A DNA stretch of 53,592 nt from Flavivirga rizhaonensis (GTDB taxonomy: Bacteria > Bacteroidota > Bacteroidia > Flavobacteriales > Flavobacteriaceae), in assembly GCF_004791695.1 (NCBI RefSeq), contig NZ_SRSO01000032.1, forward strand, positions 1-53,592, read 5' to 3'. The position numbers and the translations under genes were made by a program. The notes below the pieces were generated by a model. The model did no database searches. It worked only from the letters and a program-made list of their open reading frames with translations, and was not told the origin of the DNA. Of the stretch, positions 1 to 9,269 are shown piece by piece (position 1 is the stretch's first letter; each line of letters starts with the position of its first letter).

Positions 1-46
1 CGAAACGTTGCGTGATTGAAAGTATTGATTGTTGTTCCATAATCAT
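1..46 (-). CDS. Possible start of a gene leaving the window
   Basis: Read on the minus strand, an open frame begins with ATG at 46 (second in-frame ATG at 40) and runs off the left edge, encoding MIMEQQSILSITQRF. The position is plausible for a gene divergent from the LysE-type gene at 207. Fifteen residues are too few to name a family or even to prove the gene is real. Confidence 0.3.
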   Translation of the reverse strand, partial: MIMEQQSILSITQRF

Positions 47-81
47 AATATAACCAATTTTTGCCATATTCTAGGAAATCG

Positions 82-94
82 CCCCTTGAGGGGA
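82..94. repeat. Small hairpin CCCC-TTGA-GGGG
   Basis: A short inverted repeat (four C, TTGA, four G) lies in the 5' intergenic stretch, followed by a second G-run and a T-run at about 99-110. It resembles the other small intergenic hairpins of this window, but the stem is short and its role is unknown. Confidence 0.4.
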
Positions 95-206
95 CTTTAG
101 GGGTGTTTTTAATGTAACTAATTGAAAGTCAATGACTATCAAATCGAACTCACGTTATTTATTAAAACTTATGTAAGCTTTCAAGTCTAATCGCTACAAA
201 AGCTTT

Positions 207-830
207 ATGGTTTTAGTTTATTTATTAATTGGCATCTTGGCTGCTATTCTTGGAGCGCTTCCTTTGGGAGCTTCTAACATTGCTGTTATTAATACAACCT
301 TAAAACAAAATGCAAAAAAAGCTTTTAAAATTGCGATAGCGGCTGGAATTGCCGAAGTTATGCTATCATATTACGCCTTACATTGTAATGTAGTGGTAAA
401 AGATTTTTTTATTAATAATTTATGGGTACAAATAATTGTGGCTTTACTTTTATTTGTTGCAGGTATATATCTATTCTTTAAAAAACAGTCTGAAAGTAAA
501 ACAAAAAAAAGAAAGATAACAGAATCTAAATATGCGACTGGTTTTTTTCTTGGCATATTAAATCCACCTGTTTTAGTTTATTGGGTCATTGCATTTGGCA
601 TCATAAACAATAATGATATCATGTTATCATTACAGTCATCATTCTCTGTATTATTTTTATTCTTTTGTGGAGTCTACTTAGGGAAGTTACTCACTCTATA
701 TTCTTATAGCAGGTTTAGCCTATTGATTAAAAATAAGGTTCGAGATATATCACTTATCTTCAATAAAGTAACTGGTATTTTATTGATTGTTATTGCTTTT
801 GTGCAAGCAGTAAAGTTATATGTGGTTTAA
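207..830 (+). CDS. LysE/RhtB-family translocator
   Basis: This 207-residue inner-membrane protein is probably an exporter of amino acids or related small metabolites. It has about six hydrophobic segments (near 3-25, 40-60, 74-94, 115-137, 145-165, 185-205). The first holds the glycine/proline-rich GALPLGASN and the central one holds GILNPPVLVYW, both typical of the LysE fold. Length fits the family. A lysine-rich cytoplasmic loop separates the two halves. It stands alone and converges on the DUF2797 gene, with a hairpin between them. Family assignment is good; substrate is unknown. Confidence 0.8.
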   Translation: MVLVYLLIGILAAILGALPLGASNIAVINTTLKQNAKKAFKIAIAAGIAEVMLSYYALHCNVVVKDFFINNLWVQIIVALLLFVAGIYLFFKKQSESKTKKRKITESKYATGFFLGILNPPVLVYWVIAFGIINNNDIMLSLQSSFSVLFLFFCGVYLGKLLTLYSYSRFSLLIKNKVRDISLIFNKVTGILLIVIAFVQAVKLYVV

Positions 831-844
831 TCCATTCCTTTGTC

Positions 845-860
845 TCCTGCCTTCGCAGGA
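845..860. repeat. Intergenic hairpin TCCTGC-CTTC-GCAGGA
   Basis: A perfect 6-bp stem with loop CTTC, followed by ATGAC, sits between two convergent genes. The same theme recurs at 23937-24005, 48395-48412 and 51700-51717. It lacks a clear T-run, so it may be a dispersed palindromic repeat more than a terminator. Confidence 0.6.
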
Positions 861-909
861 ATGACAAACCCATCATATTAATATAAACTCACATGTAATC
901 CAACTCAAT

Positions 910-1704
910 TTAATCAATCGAGATTCTAACTACCAGTCCCTCATTAGCACGAATATTAAAAACAATGTCGTCTTCAAAAATAAGATATTGCCCTTTTACA
1001 CCAACCAATTTACCTGAATACTCTTGTTGTTTAACTATATTTAAACTTTTAGGTTTTTCAGGGTACTTATTCACAGGGAATTCTAAATTCGTCTCAGTGT
1101 TCGTTTCAATAAAATACGCTTTTGCCTCATCAGGAATATACTGCTTTAAGCGTTCACGCCACTCTATTAAATTTTCGTCTTCAATATCATTTTTAAGCAT
1201 CTTTCTCCAATTTGTTTTATCTGCTACATAATCTTTTAATGCAACTTCAGTAATACCTGCTAAATAACGATTAGGCACTTCTATAATCTCAATAGCTTCG
1301 TGGGCTCCCTGGTCTATCCAACGTGTTGGTACCTGGCTTTTTCTTGTAACCCCTACTTTCACATTACTAGAGTTTGCTAAATACACAATATGTGGTTGCA
1401 ATTGAGCACGTTTTTCAAACTCTAAATCTCGGTCTTCTTTGCCTAAATGTGCGGTACTTAACTCAGGACGCATAATCCAATCGGCTGCTTGGGGCACCTC
1501 ATAAAAACACTGTTTATCAAATCCTTGTCTGTAAATAGGTTTATCTAAACCGCAGTTTAAACATTGATATTTTACAAATTGAATCGTTATGCTTTTATTC
1601 AATAACTGGTTCATGTTTAAAAAATCATTTTCAAACACCAGATAGTATTGAATTGGGTTAGCAAACTCCGTTTCCATTTTTGTTAAAACACCTTGGTAAG
1701 TCAT
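910..1704 (-). CDS. DUF2797 domain protein
   Basis: A 264-residue cytoplasmic protein matching the DUF2797 pattern as I know it. A zinc-finger-like group (CLNCG near 49-53, a further Cys about 15 residues later) is followed by a central block containing HIVYLANSSNVKVGVTRK. That block resembles the start of a GIY-YIG nuclease fold, though this is inference. The C-terminal part carries a small beta-rich segment. It is divergent from the GH3-like gene, with only 42 bases between the start codons, so the two share a promoter region. Biochemical function is unknown. Confidence 0.75.
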   Translation of the reverse strand: MTYQGVLTKMETEFANPIQYYLVFENDFLNMNQLLNKSITIQFVKYQCLNCGLDKPIYRQGFDKQCFYEVPQAADWIMRPELSTAHLGKEDRDLEFEKRAQLQPHIVYLANSSNVKVGVTRKSQVPTRWIDQGAHEAIEIIEVPNRYLAGITEVALKDYVADKTNWRKMLKNDIEDENLIEWRERLKQYIPDEAKAYFIETNTETNLEFPVNKYPEKPKSLNIVKQQEYSGKLVGVKGQYLIFEDDIVFNIRANEGLVVRISID

Positions 1705-1746
1705 AAAAAAAAGTATTATTTTTAAAATCTTAAAGATAAAATAATT

Positions 1747-3270
1747 ATGCCAATACCTATAGTAAATTCGATTGCTTCTTGGTTCTTAAAAAAACGATTT
1801 CATCAAATAGAATTGTTTTTAAAATATCCTAATGAAGTGCAAAACGAATTACTATTAAGTCTTATAGATATAGCTAAAGACACCGAAATTGGCAGGAAAT
1901 ATGATTTTGCTTCTATAAAAAACTACAGAACATTTTCAGAACGTGTTCCTATTAAAAACTACGAAGGCTGGCAAGATGTTATTGAGCGTTCCCGAAAAGG
2001 TGAATCCAATATTTTTTGGCCCAGTCCTATAAAGTGGTTTGCAAAATCCAGTGGCACTACCAGAGCAAAAAGTAAGTTTATCCCAGTAAGTACAGAATCG
2101 CTTGAAGATTGTCATTACGCTGCTGGAAAAGATTTATTATGCATGTACCTTAATAATAATGAAGACTCACAATTATTTACTGGTAAGAGCTTACGCTTGG
2201 GAGGCAGTAAAGAATTATACAAAGAAAACGGTACTGTGTTTGGTGATTTATCGGCTATTTTAATTGACAATATGCCTTTTTGGGCAGAATTTAGTAGCAC
2301 ACCAAGTAACAGGGTCTCTTTAATGAGTGATTGGGAGCATAAAATGCAAGCCATTGTAGATGAAACTATAGATGAAAATGTAACAAGCCTTGCTGGTGTT
2401 CCCTCATGGATGCTCGTATTACTTAATAACGTTTTAGATACTACCAGAAAACAAAGTCTTCGTGATATATGGCCGAATTTAGAAGTCTATTTTCATGGTG
2501 GTGTTAGCTTTACACCTTATAAAGATCAGTACAAAAAAATTATTCCTGAAACCGATTTTAAATATTATGAGATTTATAATGCTTCAGAAGGTTTTTTCGC
2601 TATTCAAGATCAAAACAACTCTGATGAACTATTATTGATGCTTGATTATGGGATTTTCTATGAATTTATTCCTATGAATATTTATGCTACTTCTGAGGAA
2701 AGGGCGATACCTTTAAGTGACGTTCAGCTTAATAAAAATTACGCTGTAATAATTACTACAAATGCTGGGTTATGGCGTTATAAAATTGGTGACACTATTC
2801 GGTTTACCTCACTAAACCCCTACAGAATAAAAGTGTCTGGCAGAACCAAACATCATATTAATGTATTTGGTGAAGAACTTATTATTGAAAATGCCGAAAG
2901 TGCATTAAAAAAGGTATGTAAACGTACTAAAGCCGAAATTGTAGATTTTACTGCAGCCCCGATATTTATGAAAGGCAAAGAAAAAGGAGCTCATGAATGG
3001 CTTATTGAATTTAAAACACCTCCAAAAGACATCCATTATTTTAATGAGTTATTTGACAATGCTTTAAAGGCATTAAATTCTGACTACGAAGCGAAACGCT
3101 ATAACAATTTAACACTTAACAAACCCAAAATTAATATAGCCAGAGAACATTTGTTTTATGATTGGTTAAAACAAAATAATAAACTGGGTGGGCAACATAA
3201 AATACCTCGACTTTCTAACACTCGGGATTATATAGATGAACTTCTAAGTTTAAACGAACATATTTTGTAG
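1747..3270 (+). CDS. GH3 auxin-responsive promoter family protein
   Basis: A 507-residue member of the GH3 acyl-adenylate/amidosynthetase family, which in plants conjugates amino acids to carboxylic acids. An ATP-binding motif (KSSGTTRAKSKFIP) sits near 97-110, and a central EIYNASEGFFAIQD block near 276-290 matches the family's second nucleotide motif. The C-terminal region contains WRYKIGDTIRF and SGRTKHHINVFGEELI, the hinge of ANL-type adenylating enzymes. Length matches bacterial members. No linked biosynthetic gene suggests a substrate; bacterial GH3 proteins are largely uncharacterised. Confidence 0.88.
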   Translation: MPIPIVNSIASWFLKKRFHQIELFLKYPNEVQNELLLSLIDIAKDTEIGRKYDFASIKNYRTFSERVPIKNYEGWQDVIERSRKGESNIFWPSPIKWFAKSSGTTRAKSKFIPVSTESLEDCHYAAGKDLLCMYLNNNEDSQLFTGKSLRLGGSKELYKENGTVFGDLSAILIDNMPFWAEFSSTPSNRVSLMSDWEHKMQAIVDETIDENVTSLAGVPSWMLVLLNNVLDTTRKQSLRDIWPNLEVYFHGGVSFTPYKDQYKKIIPETDFKYYEIYNASEGFFAIQDQNNSDELLLMLDYGIFYEFIPMNIYATSEERAIPLSDVQLNKNYAVIITTNAGLWRYKIGDTIRFTSLNPYRIKVSGRTKHHINVFGEELIIENAESALKKVCKRTKAEIVDFTAAPIFMKGKEKGAHEWLIEFKTPPKDIHYFNELFDNALKALNSDYEAKRYNNLTLNKPKINIAREHLFYDWLKQNNKLGGQHKIPRLSNTRDYIDELLSLNEHIL

Positions 3271-3389
3271 GTTTTTTACTAACGCAAAAGCACTTGAACG
3301 ATTAATATTGTTTATCATCTTTAAAAATTATATTTTTAAAGTGTTTAAAACAAGTTTAATAGCATCACAAACCTACAACAGCCCCTCAG

Positions 3390-4940
3390 ATGAAAACTTA
3401 TTTTTTAATTATTTTATGCCTACAATCTATTTTTTTATTTACCCAACCTAGTATAGGAACCAATGGTTTTCAATTTGAAATTTCCGACACGGGTATTAAT
3501 ACTAAATTCTCAGAAATTGGATCTGGGTTTTTTAAAGAAAAACTTATCATGGTATCTTCTAAAAAAATTGGTGCCTTAGCCAAAATAGATCCCAATACAA
3601 ATGAAGCCTACAAAGAATTATATTGTCTAGACACTTTGGGTAACGGAATTCTAGCCAATCCGTTGTTATTCTCAAGAATTTTAAATACAAACGATAGTGA
3701 AGGTCAAATTTCTTTCTCGCCAAATCAAAAAACTATCTACTACTCTAGAAGTAGCAAAACAAACTCTTTAGAGTTTAAACTTTACAAAGCTATTTTAGAA
3801 GAAGGTTCGCACGGCAATTGGGTTAACGAAGAGCTATTAAGTATTAACAGAGAAAACGTATCAATAGAAAACCCTTTTGTTAACGCTAAATGCGATAAGT
3901 TATATTTCTCTGCCAACATGCCTAATGCTATTGGTGGTTATGACATCTATGTTTCAGATATTAATCCTGATGGCACATTAAGCACTCCTAAAAATTTAGG
4001 TAAAAAAATAAATACATCTTTCGACGATAAGCACCCATATGTTTTTATGGATAATGCTTATTTATTCTTTTCCTCAAAAGGTCATGAGGGTATGGGAGGG
4101 TTTGATTTTTTTGCTAGTGAAATTTCAAAAGATGGTTATAAGACTCCTATAAATATGGGTAACACCATTAATTCGAGGTATGATGAGGTTGCTTATTTCA
4201 ATGTAAACAAAAGTACGGGATATTTTTCATCAAATAGGCCAAACGGAAAAGGCGGTTTCGACATTTATTATTTTACTACTAATCATATCAAACAAACCGT
4301 TGAAGGTAAAATTTTAGATTTTAACACTAAAGAGGTATTACCAAATGCCATTGTTATTCTAAAAGATAGGAATCAAATAGAGATAGATCAATTAATAACA
4401 GGTAAAGATGGCACCTATAGGTTTGATGTTGCTCCATTGGAATCTTACACAATTACAACTAAAAAAAGTAACTTTAAAGATGGCTTATTTGATTTTGCAT
4501 CGTATAGAAGTGAAACCACAACTTATAATAAGGATTTAGAAATAGCCGCCACAGACCCTGTTATAACAGAAGTAAATAATGAACTAAGAATTATATCTGA
4601 AAATATATATTTTGACTTTGCGAAACATGATATAAAAAAAGAGTCACATATTATCTTAAATAAAATAATAAAAGTACTTAACGATCACCCTAAAATAAAA
4701 ATAGCAATTAACGCCCATACCGATAATAAAGGTTCTGATGCTTTTAACTTAAACTTATCCGAGAAACGAGCCAAATCAACTTTAAATTATTTAATTAAAA
4801 ATGGCATTTCAAAAAATAGACTATCATCTAAAGGCTGTGGAGAAAGGAAACCATTAATTGATTGCAAAAACTCTTGTTCCAAAAAAGATTTACAAACTAA
4901 TAGGCGTGTTGAATTTGTTATTTTAAATACTGCTCTATAA
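3390..4940 (+). CDS. PD40/OmpA-family outer-membrane protein, copy 1
   Basis: A secreted 516-residue protein with a signal peptide (about 1-19). It has a region of PD40/WD40-like beta-propeller repeats (about 110-300, recognisable as LYFSANMPNAIGGYDIY and FFSSKGHEGMGGFDFF), a carboxypeptidase-regulatory-like beta domain (about 305-390) and a C-terminal OmpA peptidoglycan-binding domain (about 405-516). The OmpA motif NAHTDNKGSDAFNLNLSEKR is intact, and the DCKNSC pair near the end is common in flavobacterial versions. Such proteins often accompany PorP/SprF partners, but none is adjacent here. It is clearly paralogous to the next gene. Confidence 0.88.
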   Translation: MKTYFLIILCLQSIFLFTQPSIGTNGFQFEISDTGINTKFSEIGSGFFKEKLIMVSSKKIGALAKIDPNTNEAYKELYCLDTLGNGILANPLLFSRILNTNDSEGQISFSPNQKTIYYSRSSKTNSLEFKLYKAILEEGSHGNWVNEELLSINRENVSIENPFVNAKCDKLYFSANMPNAIGGYDIYVSDINPDGTLSTPKNLGKKINTSFDDKHPYVFMDNAYLFFSSKGHEGMGGFDFFASEISKDGYKTPINMGNTINSRYDEVAYFNVNKSTGYFSSNRPNGKGGFDIYYFTTNHIKQTVEGKILDFNTKEVLPNAIVILKDRNQIEIDQLITGKDGTYRFDVAPLESYTITTKKSNFKDGLFDFASYRSETTTYNKDLEIAATDPVITEVNNELRIISENIYFDFAKHDIKKESHIILNKIIKVLNDHPKIKIAINAHTDNKGSDAFNLNLSEKRAKSTLNYLIKNGISKNRLSSKGCGERKPLIDCKNSCSKKDLQTNRRVEFVILNTAL

Positions 4941-5295
4941 ATACCTTAAATACAGTCTGTATTGAAAAACTATGTTAGAGTAATTAAACATTTAAAATCA
5001 GAAGGTTTCATTAGTACACAAAAAATCAGGTTAACTTCTACCCTTTTCTAAAAGGATATGAATTTCGAATATTCCAATTTCATTTATAACAAATTCAATC
5101 ACAAATAGTTACGATCTATAATATTTAAAATCACTTAAGCATAGCATTAAATTTAAATTTTTTTTTGGATAAAATCTTCGATAAAGTAATTGGTAAACGA
5201 ATTAAATAGCTATTCATCTAAGAAATTTTCAAAAAATGAGGTTCAGGATTACATTTAACACCCAACTAATTTTAATCTCTCTAATCCCTCTAAAG
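4941..5295. other. Intergenic gap between OmpA paralogues
   Basis: About 355 bases of AT-rich DNA separate the two paralogues. A weak palindrome (AATACAGTCTGTATT) sits near 4949-4963. A 34-codon open stretch at 4950-5051 faintly resembles a winged-helix C terminus but has no good start. No other structure is evident. The gap suggests the second copy has its own promoter. Confidence 0.5.
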
Positions 5296-6897
5296 ATGAA
5301 AACTAAATTATGTTTTTTCATTTTCCTTGTTTCTAATATTTTACTTAGTCAAGGACCTTCTAATTTAATAGCATCAAATAATTTTTCTTTTAACAATTCA
5401 CGTTTATTATCAAACACCATTGATACTAATGGATTTGAGTTTGAACTTTTAGACGCTGGTGTTAACACTAAATATTCCGAAATTGGTTCTGGTTTTTTTA
5501 GAAACAAACTTATCATGGTATCTTCAAAAAAACTTGGTGGTTTAGCAAAAATAGACCCTAATACTAATGAGGCATATAAAGATTTATTTTGCTTAAATAT
5601 TGATAAAAATGGAGCATTAAGCCTACCGCTTTTGTTTTCTAGAATACTAAACACAAGAGATAGCGAAGACCAATTAACATTCTCTCCAGATCAAAAAACA
5701 GTATACTATACTAGAAGTTCTAAAGAAAATTCTATGGAGTATAAGCTATACAAAGCTGTTTTAGAGGAAGACTCACATGGTAATTGGATTAATGAAGAAC
5801 TGTTGAGCATTAACAAAGCAAATGTTTCAATAGAAAACCCTTTTATGAGTCCTAGAGGAGATAAATTATACTTCTCATCAAATATGCCGGAATCTATTGG
5901 TGGTTACGATCTATATGTTTCAAATATAAATACGGATGGTACTTTAAGTACTCCTGAAAATTTAGGAAGCTCTATTAATACACCTTCAGATGAAAAATAT
6001 CCCTCTCTTTCTATAGATTCTAAATATTTATACTTCTCTTCAAAAGGACATAACAATATGGGCGGTTATGATCTTTTTACGAGTAAAATTTTAAGTAGTG
6101 GCTATAAGGCTCCTAGAAATATGGGTAATACCATTAATTCGAAGTATGATGAGGTTGCTTATTTCTTAGCTGCAAAAAACAAGGGGTATGTATCTTCAAA
6201 CAGACCAAATGGAAAAGGAGGTTTTGATATTTACACAGCGACTAATGATGAAATAATTCAAACCATAAAGGGTAAAGTATTAGACTTAGAAACCAAAATA
6301 AAACTTCCTAATGTCTTAGTTATTTTAAAAGATGAAGAAGGTAATGAAATTTCAAGGCAACTAACTAAAGCTAATGCGACTTATAGCTTTAATGTTATTC
6401 CTTTTGAATCATATAGCATTACAACACTAAAGGACGGATTTAAAGATGGTGATTTTAAATTTGAAGCTACGAGAGGTTACAATACTTCTTATACTAGGGA
6501 TTTAGAGTTACTCACTACCGAACCTGTAATAGCAAAAGTTGAAAACGAGATGAGAATTGTTTTAGAAAACATATATTTCGATTTTAATAAATGGGGAGTT
6601 AAAGAAGAATCTTTTATCTCTTTAAACAAAGTTGTTAAAGTGCTAAAGGAGCATCCTAAAATGAAATTAGTTATTAATGCGCACACTGATAACAAAGGTA
6701 GGGATTCTTATAACTTAAGCCTATCTAAAAAGCGTGCCGCATCTGCAGTAACTTATTTAATAAATAATGGTATTAGTAAAAATAGATTACAATCTAAAGG
6801 TTATGGTGAAGCTAAACCAAAAATTGATTGTAAAAATGATTGTACCAAAGAAAATCTACAAGCTAATAGACGTGTAGAGTTTGTAATTTTAGAATAA
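5296..6897 (+). CDS. PD40/OmpA-family outer-membrane protein, copy 2
   Basis: Tandem paralogue of the preceding gene with the same order: signal peptide, PD40 propeller repeats, regulatory-like beta domain and C-terminal OmpA domain (NAHTDNKGRDSYNLSLSKKR intact). I chose the ATG at 5296 because MKTKLCFFIFLVSNILLSQ is a clean signal peptide. The frame also extends 20 codons upstream to 5236, but those residues do not look like a leader. With this start the protein has 533 residues. Many short blocks are identical to copy 1 (SEIGSGFF, MVSSKK, SNRPNGKGGFDIY), while the loops have diverged, so the duplication is not recent. Confidence 0.87.
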   Translation: MKTKLCFFIFLVSNILLSQGPSNLIASNNFSFNNSRLLSNTIDTNGFEFELLDAGVNTKYSEIGSGFFRNKLIMVSSKKLGGLAKIDPNTNEAYKDLFCLNIDKNGALSLPLLFSRILNTRDSEDQLTFSPDQKTVYYTRSSKENSMEYKLYKAVLEEDSHGNWINEELLSINKANVSIENPFMSPRGDKLYFSSNMPESIGGYDLYVSNINTDGTLSTPENLGSSINTPSDEKYPSLSIDSKYLYFSSKGHNNMGGYDLFTSKILSSGYKAPRNMGNTINSKYDEVAYFLAAKNKGYVSSNRPNGKGGFDIYTATNDEIIQTIKGKVLDLETKIKLPNVLVILKDEEGNEISRQLTKANATYSFNVIPFESYSITTLKDGFKDGDFKFEATRGYNTSYTRDLELLTTEPVIAKVENEMRIVLENIYFDFNKWGVKEESFISLNKVVKVLKEHPKMKLVINAHTDNKGRDSYNLSLSKKRAASAVTYLINNGISKNRLQSKGYGEAKPKIDCKNDCTKENLQANRRVEFVILE

Positions 6898-7093
6898 CGA
6901 AAGCTTTCTCAATACGCTTTTAATTCCGATTAAATACAACCCCAAAAGTTTTTAAACGAGTATTTTGCCTAATCATCTAAAAGGCATAAAAAACCTTTGT
7001 GCATGATTTAATTAAGTATATTTTTAAAAAGTTTTTAGAAACACTGTGAAAATTTATCCATAATGTCTTTTATTAATTAACATCCATAAAAAT

Positions 7094-7124
7094 AAAAAAC
7101 CACGCTAAATAGCGTGGTTTTTTT
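7094..7124. terminator. Bidirectional rho-independent terminator
   Basis: The stem AAACCACGCT / AGCGTGGTTT with loop AAAT is flanked by A/T runs on both sides. It lies between the convergent OmpA gene and clpX, 20 bases past the clpX stop, and can serve both strands. Confidence 0.88.
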
Positions 7125-7144
7125 ATAGTGTTGTTACTTTACTT

Positions 7145-8377
7145 TTATGAAACTGCTTTTAGTTTCTTTAAAGTTGTTTTCGCTAATTTATCTTCGGCGT
7201 ATACTTTAGTTACGTTTAATTTCTTCTCATTACTACTAGGTAACTCAAACATAGCGTCTGTTAATATTTCTTCACAAAGTGAACGTAACCCTCTTGCTCC
7301 TAATTTGTACTCAATAGCTTTATTCACAATAAAATCTAAAGCACCATCAGTTATAGCAAAATCAATTTCGTCCATAGTAAACAATTTCTTGTATTGCTTG
7401 ATGATGGCATTCTTAGGCTCTGTCAAAATCGCTCTTAAAGTTTTAGCATCTAACGGATCCATATATGTAAGTACTGGCAAACGACCAATAATCTCTGGAA
7501 TTAATCCAAAATCTTTTAAGTCTTTTGGAATAATATATTGCAGTAAATGATCTTGATCCACAACCTCATCAGACATCGAAGCACTATAACCTACTGCTTG
7601 CATATTCAAGCGTTTTGATATAACACGTTCAATACCATCAAAAGCACCACCTGCAATGAATAAAATATTTTCAGTGTTTACCTCTATAAATTTTTGATCT
7701 GGGTGTTTGCGTCCGCCTTTTGGCGGTACATTAACAACAGTCCCTTCTAGAAGTTTTAATAAGGCTTGTTGTACACCTTCCCCAGAAACATCACGAGTAA
7801 TAGACGGGTTATCACTTTTACGAGCAATCTTATCTATCTCGTCAATAAAAACAATACCTTTTTCCGCCTTTTCTAAATTATAGTCTGCCGCTTGTAATAA
7901 ACGCGTTAAAATACTCTCTACATCTTCACCAACGTAACCAGCCTCTGTTAAAACAGTTGCATCTACGATAGCTAATGGTACATTTAACATTCTGGCAATT
8001 GTTTTTGCCATTAAGGTTTTTCCTGTACCCGTTTGCCCTACCATGATAATATTACTCTTCTGAATTTCTATATCATCTTTAGTAGGTGGTTGTAATAAAC
8101 GTTTATAATGGTTATACACAGCCACAGACATCACTTTTTTAGTCATGCCTTGCCCAATGATATACTCATCAAGAAATCCCTTAATTTGTTGGGGTTTACG
8201 GAGTTTTAACTCAGCAGATAAATCACTACTATCACTTTGCTTAGATTCTTCAATCACAATACCATGTGCCTGCTCTATACATCTATCACATATATGAGCA
8301 TCTAAACCTGCTATTAACAAATTCGTTTCTGGTTTTTTTCTACCGCAAAACGAACATTCCAATTCTTCTTTTGCCAT
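7145..8377 (-). CDS. clpX: ATP-dependent Clp protease ATP-binding subunit ClpX
   Basis: AAA+ unfoldase that feeds substrates to ClpP. The 410 residues carry an N-terminal zinc-binding domain (CSFC near 6-9, CDRC near 28-31), Walker A GQTGTGKT near 115, pore motif GYVGEDVES, Walker B IVFIDEIDK and the RKHPDQKF loop. The segment corresponding to the ClpP-docking IGF loop reads VGY (in QAVGYSAS), a variation to note against the E. coli form. It lies downstream of clpP on the same strand with a 76-base gap, in the common order tig-clpP-clpX, and is followed by a strong terminator. Confidence 0.98.
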   Translation of the reverse strand: MAKEELECSFCGRKKPETNLLIAGLDAHICDRCIEQAHGIVIEESKQSDSSDLSAELKLRKPQQIKGFLDEYIIGQGMTKKVMSVAVYNHYKRLLQPPTKDDIEIQKSNIIMVGQTGTGKTLMAKTIARMLNVPLAIVDATVLTEAGYVGEDVESILTRLLQAADYNLEKAEKGIVFIDEIDKIARKSDNPSITRDVSGEGVQQALLKLLEGTVVNVPPKGGRKHPDQKFIEVNTENILFIAGGAFDGIERVISKRLNMQAVGYSASMSDEVVDQDHLLQYIIPKDLKDFGLIPEIIGRLPVLTYMDPLDAKTLRAILTEPKNAIIKQYKKLFTMDEIDFAITDGALDFIVNKAIEYKLGARGLRSLCEEILTDAMFELPSSNEKKLNVTKVYAEDKLAKTTLKKLKAVS

Positions 8378-8453
8378 TAATCTATATCTGTTTTTTTGTG
8401 TAAATCACTATAAATCCCTCAATAACAATTAACTAAAATTACAAATTTTTTAT

Positions 8454-9128
8454 TTAATTACGAGATAAAATCTCATCAATCATACCATATTCCTTGGCTT
8501 TATCGGCTTTCATCCAATAATCTCGATCACTGTCTTCATATACTTTGTCGTAATCTTGCCCTGAATGCTTACTTATAATTTTATAAAGTTCTTCTTTTAA
8601 AATTAATATCTCTCTAGCTGTAATTTCAATATCACTTGCTTGTCCTTGCGCACCTCCTAATGGTTGATGTATCATAACTCGTGAATGTGTTAAGCCACTG
8701 CGTTTACCTTTCTCTCCAGCACATAATAAAACAGCTCCCATAGAGGCTGCCATACCAGTACAAATAGTTGCAACATCTGGCTTTATAAACTGCATCGTAT
8801 CATAAATTCCTAAACCTGCATAAACACTTCCCCCAGGAGAGTTAATATAAATTTGAATATCCTTTGAAGCATCTACACTTTCTAAAAACAGTAATTGTGC
8901 TTGTATAATATTCGCGACTTGATCATTAATGCCAGTACCCATAAAAATAATACGATCCATCATTAAACGAGAAAACACATCCATTGCAACAGCATTCATT
9001 TGGCGTTCTTCTATAATGTTTGGGGTTAACCCTGTTGGATACATACTACTAACAATTTTATTGTAATATGTACTACTAACACCTTGATCTTTTATCGCGA
9101 ATTTTTCAAATTCTTTTGTGTAATCCAT
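8454..9128 (-). CDS. clpP: ATP-dependent Clp protease proteolytic subunit ClpP
   Basis: Serine peptidase core of the Clp protease. The 224 residues include the nucleophile block CTGMAASMGAVLLCAGEKGK (catalytic Ser in AASMG), the catalytic His in VMIHQPLGGAQGQASDI, and the Asp expected in the region around EDSDRDYWM. The N terminus is longer than in E. coli mature ClpP, consistent with a short propeptide or axial-loop extension. It sits between tig and clpX, but a terminator-like hairpin follows tig, so it probably also has its own promoter in the 141-base gap. Confidence 0.97.
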   Translation of the reverse strand: MDYTKEFEKFAIKDQGVSSTYYNKIVSSMYPTGLTPNIIEERQMNAVAMDVFSRLMMDRIIFMGTGINDQVANIIQAQLLFLESVDASKDIQIYINSPGGSVYAGLGIYDTMQFIKPDVATICTGMAASMGAVLLCAGEKGKRSGLTHSRVMIHQPLGGAQGQASDIEITAREILILKEELYKIISKHSGQDYDKVYEDSDRDYWMKADKAKEYGMIDEILSRN

Positions 9129-9212
9129 AGTCTTTTCAATATTTAATTCGATTAATTGCCTGATTTACATTTAAATGGCAAAAAATCTTTTAAAAAAAAT
9201 TCTTTTTTTTGA

Positions 9213-9244
9213 ATAAAAAACGCTTAAACCTATAGATTTAAGCG
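9213..9244 (-). terminator. Terminator downstream of tig
   Basis: On the minus strand the stem TTTAAGCG... paired with CGCTTAAA (arms at 9221-9228 and 9237-9244, 8-base loop) is followed by six T residues. It lies 26 bases past the tig stop and separates tig from clpP. Confidence 0.7.
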
Positions 9245-9269
9245 CTTAAATATAAGGAATTATATTTAT

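Noticed and set aside
4950..5051. Winged-helix-like fragment of 34 codons
   Set aside because: The text VIKHLKSEGFIST is suggestive, but there is no start codon, the frame is closed on both sides, and such short open stretches arise by chance in AT-rich DNA.
7128..7550. Plus-strand open frame of 140 codons
   Set aside because: It lies opposite clpX, which has every expected motif, so it is a shadow in the other strand.
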